Part shown: positions 55,082 through 64,000 of the stretch, piece by piece | How the letters are laid out: each line of letters starts with the position of its first letter | Position numbering within the stretch: the stretch's first letter is position 1 | Assembly: GCF_000315625.1 (NCBI RefSeq) | Contig: NW_005434649.1 | Span: 494,882-558,881 of the forward strand | Reading direction: 5' to 3' | Length of the DNA: 64,000 nt | Origin: Guillardia theta CCMP2712 | Lineage: Eukaryota > Cryptophyceae > Pyrenomonadales > Geminigeraceae | The notes under the pieces: generated by a model | What the model saw: only the letters and a program-made list of their open reading frames with translations | What the model was told of the DNA's origin: nothing | The model's database searches: none | Translations under genes and position numbers: made by a program

Positions 55082-56892
55082 GGGAGGGAGAGGGGACGCA
55101 GTGACGTCGAGCATGCAAGCTGTCAGACAGATGTTCAAGTTGATGTTATGTGAAATGTTTCTACTTTCACATCATATGTGGTTCCTTCTGCTTTCGATTT
55201 CCTCCACAAAAATTCTCCCCCAGCTAGCCTTAGAACTTCAACTGATAGAAGCAGTCAGGGAAGGCAAAAGGGCGCAGGGATCGGCATACCAGTCTGTTGA
55301 CGACCATGGAGGCATGCTCCATATTCATGTTGGATGACAGAGAGAATCGCTTCAGCTGCAAGATAAACGTCAAAGGGAGCGATCAGAAGATTCTCAGGCC
55401 TCACATTGAGAAGCTTTGCCGCGTCGATGGCAGCCTTGCTGTGAGGAGGAGAAGGCATTCTGAGGTCATAAGGTTAGATTGGGAGCACAACAAGAACAAC
55501 AACATCAACGACAACAACATCAACGATTAACGACAACACGTTTCGATAGGAGGGAGCTCAGCAACATTAAATCGCTATGACCAGGAGTGAGCACAAGAAC
55601 AGCGTGTCTAACAGCTGGATTGCTGATGGTAAATGGACTAATACCACACTTCGACACGCAACAAAGAACACAAAACCAATCATAAGAAGCATTCTAATCG
55701 TCAACCAGGAAACATCAGCCCTCTGTCAAAATCTCATTTATACACTGTACACAGAGCGCTTTGATATCAATAATCAGTAAGAAAAATTGACATGATCAGT
55801 AAGAAAAATATTCATTTTCACTCGATACCATCATAACATACTCATGCATAACTTTTCAACTCGCCATGTACAAACATACCAAATCATCAACACATCACAT
55901 TTACATGACGCATCATGATCAGTATCATCAACAAAGTGATCAAAATCATTCCTTCAGCTTACAGCAGCACTACATCATTTATCACTACTATCGTGGCGAT
56001 CATCAACACCACAACCATTATCAACACGACCACGACCACGACCACCACATCCATATCCATCATCACTGTCAGGAGCAGCTGAAACACCAGCAGAAGCAGA
56101 AACAATATATTTGCTTCCGGCATAGCCAAATCATCGTCATCATCCATTCCATCTCCTCTTCCTCTCCGAACCCTAAGCGATCTTCCTCCACCCCCTCCTC
56201 TCCTCTCCTCCTCTCCTCTCCTCCTCTCCTCTCCTCTCCCTTCCCCTCTCTTCCCCTCCCCTCTCTTCCTCACCTGCTCTTCAGCATCTCTCGCTGCTGT
56301 TTCGCAAAGATCGCGTCAGGCCCCATCGCCAGACTCTCTCACAGCACCCACCCCTCAATGGAATTTATCATTATTTCCGTTTCTACCCTACAAATACCAT
56401 AAAGTACCCCCCACTTCTACTTTATTGACAGGGGTACAGTATAACACCCACCCTCTCGATTGACCCCACCCACCTATGTCCACTAGTTTGATGAATAGCC
56501 AGCCGTTACAATTCTGAAACGGACGGCTCTTCGGTAAATATGCTTCGGAAGAGGGAGGGAGGCAGAGGAGGGAGGGGAGGGAGAGGAGGGAGAGGAGGGA
56601 GGGAGGGAGGGAGGGAGGGGAGGGAGAGACGTAAAAAGAGGGAGCAAGAGACAGGAGTGAGGAAAGGTGGAGGAAGTTGATAGAGAGCGAGCAAGAGAGC
56701 GAATGGTCGAGCAGGTATAGATGGAACCAGGAGTGCCTTGCCCAATGAGATAGGAGCGTGCCTGGAAAGCAGAATCCCGCCTTTGCCTTCTCCCTCAAAT
56801 TATCTTGACATGCGTATCTAGGCGTTGCAAGGTTGGTTGCCTGTTCATAGGAGTGTTGAAGTGCTCTGCTCCGTAACGGCGGTCGTCTCAAC
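55082..56892. other. Intergenic block of simple sequence
   Basis: Contains AAC repeats (55490-55530), a CAT/CAC-rich stretch (55870-56100) that reads as a His-rich ORF, CTCCT repeats (56190-56270), a C-rich patch (56345-56480) and GGGA repeats (56550-56630). A minus-strand frame at 55255-55458 (AAIDAAKLLNVRPENLLIA) may be an exon, but nothing confirms it. Confidence 0.4.
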
Positions 56893-58790
56893 ATGGCAGT
56901 AGAAGACGCAGTTCAAGGTGACGCGCACGACGCCCTGCTCCTGCGCACGACCTGACGCATAGAGCAGAAAAGCAGCAGCCTCAGGGCCTTGGGTCCCGCA
57001 TCTCCAACTTCTTCTCGGAGGGCAACTCGAGGTGGCCAGTCCTCTTCGTCGTTCTGTTCGCAGTTGTTGGAGTGGTGGCGATCAGCAGCCCAGGTGCCGA
57101 CAGCACCTTGGCAGGCCTGAGGCAACAGCTCCTCCTCAAGAACGGAGATCGCAGGGCTGACTCGCATACTGCAGAGATCAGGAGGTCCCTGGCGGGCAGT
57201 GGGCCCGTGCTGAAGGAATGGGATCAGCTCAAGCACCTCAAGAACTTTGGAGGAGAGGTAGTGTCCAACCTCAAGAGCGTGAAGGGGAAGAAGGATGGGG
57301 CCCATCTCATGTCCTCCGAGGACGGCTGGTCACAGATCCTCCAGGAGGCTTCTAACATGATCTCGGGCAAGCCCAGCGCCAAGAAGGCTGCTGCAGACAC
57401 CAACCCGACTTCCTTCTCTTGCAAGCAGTCGTGCGAAGCTAAGGGCTACTCGAGCGACCTGTCGAGCTCTCATGCTGCACGTGCGTGCTATGACATGTGC
57501 ATGGACGGCAAGGGCTTCCAGGACTTGGAGATCGACAACAGCGACTTGCATCCTCAGTTGTCCGCCGAATCCGTTCAGTTTGGAGAGCTGGACAGGCTTT
57601 CCAACGCTCAGAAGGTGCTGGCAGAGGTCAGGTCCACGGTGCCTCATGCCAGGTCCAAGATGTTTGACAGGAAGGTTTCGTCGACTACTCTCTCCAATGC
57701 CCTCTCCTCGTTGAACGTTGATCCTTCGTCCCTCCCTGTGAACGACGCCAACGCTTTGACTGAAGCCATTGCGATGGACAACAAGATCACTCAGCAGCAG
57801 CGCCTTGACAGGCAGAACATGAAGAAGGTCTGGGGAACCTCTGTGAAGCAGATGAGAACCCTGGAGGCTGCCAAGCTCCAGAACTCTGCCGAGCTCCTCG
57901 ATACCGTCGAGCAGGCGGAAAAGCAGACCAACGCCAAGATTGCGCTCGACAGCTCCCTCTTGGCCGCCGCCTCCAAGTTCCAGCAGGATGTTGGCAGCGA
58001 GAATCTCGGAAGGGATGTTCCTGTTGATGTCAAGCATGTGGCTCAGGAGCTGCGGAGAGCTGAGAAGTCCATCGGGCCCATCAGGGCAGCAGTCAAGTCC
58101 GCGTCCTCCTTGTACTCCGAGGAGAGGCAGAAGTGGAAGGCTGGAGAAACCCTCGTGAAGAAGCAGCTCCTTTCCAAGTCCTTTGTGGATCCAGGAAGCG
58201 ATATCGAGAGCTCCCAGTGGAACAAGGACTTGAATGCTGCAGACATGATGCCGAAGAAGGAGTCAAACGCCGTGAGGATGTCGGCGATGAGCGATGGAAG
58301 GCTGGAGGACATGGAGAAGAAGGTCTACAGCTCCGAGAGGAAGCAGCTCAAGAATCTCAAGCAGAACCTCCACGAGATGAAGGCGGCCAGAATCGCCAAC
58401 GCTGGATTGGTCGGGGTGCAGATGGCCAAGGCTGCTACCAGGAGCACGGCTGAAGCAAACCTTCTGGCCGCTGAGAGGAAGTATGTCTCTACCATGAACA
58501 AGATCGGCACCAGACAGTCGGCCGTCGGCCAGGATGCCTCCAGCCTGGAGCTGCAGATCCAGAAGAAGAGAGCCCAGGCTGAGGCGCTCACTAAGTCCTC
58601 GGCAGCTGCTGTTGCCATCCTTGGAAGGTACGGCATGTCCCTCAAGGACGTCGCAGCATCGCAGTCGTCGCTTCCTGCAAGCACTACGAGTTCACCCAAG
58701 GTGTCGAGTGCCGTTCAGCATGGGAAAGCTGAGCCCTCAGGGAAGCAGGCGGTGAGTGGAGCGGCACAGGGCTGGTTCAAGCTGTGGTGA
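56893..58790 (+). CDS. 615-residue type II membrane protein with Cys motif and long helical lumenal part
   Basis: Exon 1 (56893-56917, MAVEDAVQ) joins in phase to exon 2 (56968-58790). A short cytosolic N-terminus is followed by a hydrophobic anchor WPVLFVVLFAVVGVVAISS (residues about 31-49), then about 565 mostly helical, Ala/Lys/Ser-rich residues. At about 160-190 there are two CxxxC pairs (CKQSCEAKGYSS and ACYDMCMDGKGF), a likely disulfide helical hairpin. The Ala-rich helical C-terminus ends GWFKLW. Codon use is strongly GC-biased and even, suggesting high expression. No family recognised. The topology places the bulk in the ER, Golgi or vesicle lumen, or in a plastid-surrounding compartment. 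Confidence 0.75.
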
Positions 58791-58943
58791 GAAAGGGCGA
58801 GAAAGTATCAGAGAGATGGTGTTTGACTTGTATACTTTGATGAGATGGGATTGAATAACGAAAGACATGCGGTAGGATGCTAACTGTACAAACTTGATGC
58901 CAGCTGGTCGGCTCACAGGAGATGGACGAGCGCAGCTGCCGTC

Positions 58944-60187
58944 ATGGACGTGACGAGCGAGGACACCAGGTTCACCTTGCAACGCGCGTCAAACGCCGAC
59001 GTTAGTCAGGCTCCACAGGCCCCACCTGGTGGTTGTCGAGAACGTCTGATCCACTGACATGCTTGACGCCGGGACCTGGCGAGTTGGAGATCTGCGATGA
59101 CGTCAGCATCCTGCTCCTCCCTTGCCCTGCCGCGCCTTGCCATCCTTGTCCCCTCCACGATAAACCCCGGAGTACTGCAACGTGGCGCCCAGGAGTGAGT
59201 CTAGAAGAGATCCTCCTAGCCCTGCCGCCTGCTCGCAGCATCTTCATGCCCTGCCTCCTGTTCCACCGAGACTCACAGCACCAACGATGATGGTGGAGGG
59301 CAGGGTAAGAGAGCTCCCGCACAGAGCGAAGACAAGGCCAACGAAGCATCCTGAGCGATCGTCAGCCCATCCGGCCCTCTAGGCTACCTCCTCCTCCTCT
59401 ACCTCCCAGCAGGCTTGCCAGCGTCCCGATGACGGAGATGCCTCCGTTGGTCCCACGAGGCACTCGCCGCAAGGAGGTCAGGAGGAAAGACTCTGACAGG
59501 GGCCCTGGGAACAGGAGGTGACTAGTCCAGTTCCCCTCCTGCTCACCGCGGACCTGAGAAAGCCGTTCCTGTCTCTGACGCCCACGTGTCTCCGCAACAG
59601 CAGGCGAAGTGGCTCAGGAAGGCTACCTCGAACATCACTTCGGGGTCTCTGCCCAGCGATCAGCAAGCTCAAGCTCCCCGCTCCTCCCCTCGAACTCATG
59701 TCCCTCCGCTGCCACCACATCTCGTCTCATCCCTTCCCTTCCCTTCCCGTCCCCTTCCCTTCCCGTCCCCTTCCCGTCCCCTCCCCTCTCCTCCCCACTT
59801 CCCCTCTCTCATCCTTCAACCACGTCCAACCTTATTGATCGGAAATTGTCAGGATAATTCCTGGACGCTACGATGCAGAGGCAAGCAATGGTCCCTCCCA
59901 GCCCATTGCTCAGCACCTGCAGATCACTCAGTCGACACCAACACCTTTCAAGTGTCCATGGCGTTTACCTGGACCCAGTTTCTCTGTCCCCCGTCCTTGT
60001 AGTCTGCATCAATCGCTTTCTTGCTCTTCGCTCCCATCTTCGTGAGCAGACTGGATGTCACGAAGAAAGCTATCAGCCTGCACACGTCTCATTCCCATAC
60101 GTCAACATTGCTCGTCCGCGTTACGTCGTTGAGAACTTCCCGCCTGCCATCGAGCACGTCGCTCCCACAAACCAGCCGGCGACCTGA
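58944..60187 (+). CDS. Unknown multi-exon gene (exons partly resolved)
   Basis: Protein-like stretches bordered by acceptable splice sites: MDVTSEDT joined to RLHRPHLVVVEN (58944-59040); MPPLVPRGTRRKE (about 59420-59477); KAVPVSDAHVSPQQQAKWLR running to ITSGSLPSDQQAQ (about 59560-59670); IIPGRYDAEASNGPSQPIAQ (about 59855-59925); and a last exon ending YVVENFPPAIEHVAPTNQPA and TGA at 60185-60187. Order and strand are consistent but joins between them are not proven and no domain is recognised. A run of CCTTCC repeats (59738-59810) is intronic. Confidence 0.4.
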
Positions 60188-60349
60188 AGTGCTCATTCAG
60201 AGGAAGTCGCGCACATCGTAAGATTATGCTGTGAGTGAAGTTGAAAGATCCTTGCAGAAGAAACGAAGAGGAGATATCAATGTGCGGTAACAGACACAGC
60301 GAGTTGCAGCAAATTTCGAGGTCACAAGAGGGAGCGGAGTGGAAGGTAA

Positions 60350-60351
60350 GA

Positions 60352-60423
<72 letters not shown>

Positions 60424-60424
60424 T
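60350..60424 (+). repeat. GGAGCA hexanucleotide repeat (about 12 copies)
   Basis: Near-perfect AGGAGC units. Frames read as poly-(Pro-Ala), poly-(Gly-Ala) or poly-Leu, none tied to a gene. Confidence 0.9.
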
Positions 60425-60639
60425 TGTTTGTTTCACTCACAGCACCAGACACGTCGAGGCTTCTTCGCGCGTAGGCCGCGAGGATCACCAGGGATGGCAG
60501 GACCAGCGTCGTCGCTTGCATGGCCCAGGAATGTACCCTCATCCCCGCTCAGCACAAGAATTCCTTCTTGTTCTTTACACAGAACAATCGTCGTTCCTTT
60601 GACGGAATATTTGGTGTACCCGTGCGTTTTCCCGGTATA

Positions 60640-60880
60640 TCCTATAGGGCATTGTAGGTGGGGTGCGGCACTGTCCTAGGTAGTGATGTCCTAGGTCATT
60701 ACTAGGACCTAAGGTACACCAAGACTTGTACCGAAAAAAGTTCGTAGCCCAGTAAGTCTTGGTGCTAGGGTTTGACCCCTACTAGGACCTTCTTACGAAT
60801 GGACTCCTGATACCTTACCTATGGACCTATGTCCATGGTAGGACCCGACTACGAGCCCTACGGTGTCCTAGCCTGCTGTT
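60640..60880. repeat. CCTAGG/TAGGACC-dense fold-back region
   Basis: A perfect 11-bp inverted repeat (CACCAAGACTT at 60717-60727 and AAGTCTTGGTG at 60754-60764) lies inside a region with a 10-bp direct repeat ACTAGGACCT (60701-60710 and 60781-60790), CCTAGG words near 60675 and 60690, and ATGGACC/TAGGACC words to 60845. It could be a degenerate miniature inverted-repeat element or a structured 5' regulatory region upstream of the DYRK gene. Confidence 0.4.
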
Positions 60881-61421
60881 TGAATGCAAGGCGGGTGAAG
60901 GAGCGTTCAGCCGCCTGGTTCCTCCATGCTGAGCCTTCCGCCGCCTCACTCCTTCACCCCCAACCGTTTCCTCCTGCTGCTTCCTCCCTCTGCTCTTCGA
61001 CTCCCTCCTCCCCTCTTGTCTCCAGGCCCTCTGCCCTCCTCTCCCTTGCCTTGACTCCCCTTGTCTTAGCTCAGAGTTCCCGTCCTTTTCCAGAATCGGA
61101 TTGAAGTTCCTCTCGTCCTCCTCATCTCCAGCCTTCCTCCTCTCATCTTTCCTCTTCTCCTCCTGTCTGTTCCACTTCCATAAGTATTGCTCTTCTTCCC
61201 CTCCGACCTCTTGTTGTTTCTTGGGCATTTGTTGCGTTTGAATGCTGCGTTGTTGTGAGCACTGGTGTTGGCCTGATTCGAAGCCGATCAACTTGAGCCA
61301 AGTTCCCCTGTATCCCTAGCCTTCGGACTGACCGATTCGCGTGTTTCAAAGACTTTCCTGGCAAGCTCTGGCTGTCCCTCCTGCTGTGTCTGCGGGCTTC
61401 GGCTTCTAGCTTTCCTGGAGC

Positions 61422-64000
<2,579 letters not shown>

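Noticed and set aside
55866-56402. His-rich 178-codon ORF
   Set aside because: Produced by CAT/CAC and CTC simple repeats; no protein-like region.

Overview
The window is nuclear DNA of a unicellular alga, most likely a cryptophyte close to Guillardia theta. Genes are split by many GT-AG introns, most of them only 45-55 nt long. Intergenic DNA carries G-rich and CpG-rich patches and microsatellites. One predicted plastid protein (ABC transporter, 28264 down to 25566) begins with a signal peptide followed by a transit-like segment starting with Phe, as in algae with secondary red plastids. The genus is inferred from style, not proven. Most gene models below were built by hand by joining exons that stay in phase.

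Left edge (1-2165): an AT-rich, intron-free, virus-like island with three closely packed minus-strand genes. One is a primase of the archaeo-eukaryotic (AEP/PrimPol) type that runs off the window. A sharp base-composition change at about 2165 marks the border with ordinary host DNA.

2.5-16.2 kb: a 1.4-kb-residue coiled-coil protein with a dynein-adaptor-like CC1 box; a starch-binding-domain/trehalose-phosphate synthase/phosphatase fusion whose active sites look lost; a membrane-anchored pepsin-like protease whose first catalytic strand-and-Asp segment lies at the C-terminal end, as if circularly permuted; and a small convergent tail-anchored protein. 16.2-19.4 kb is gene-poor.

19.4-28.3 kb: a GMC-type flavin oxidoreductase with a poly-Leu anchor, the Hsp70/Hsp90 co-chaperone STI1/HOP (13 exons, 569 residues), and a convergent plastid-type ABC transporter. 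28.3-32.4 kb is gene-poor.

32.4-45.8 kb: an omega-class glutathione transferase, a WD40 protein, a Cys-rich extracellular-repeat exon next to a 100-N assembly gap, the diflavin reductase of cytosolic Fe-S assembly (NDOR1/TAH18), a secreted ankyrin protein divergent from a DUF676-type lipase, and a serine/threonine kinase with a coiled-coil tail. 45.8-47.9 kb is gene-poor.

47.9-64 kb: a shikimate-kinase-like protein without a P-loop, two ankyrin proteins, a coiled-coil protein, a 615-residue type II membrane protein, a poorly resolved unknown gene, and the 5' part of a DYRK-family kinase cut by the window end.

There is no operon logic outside the island. The host genes are independent housekeeping, signalling, plastid and carbohydrate genes. 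The most novel-looking items are the virus-like island, the permuted aspartic protease, the pseudoenzyme-like CBM20-TPS-TPP protein and the protist CC1-box protein.
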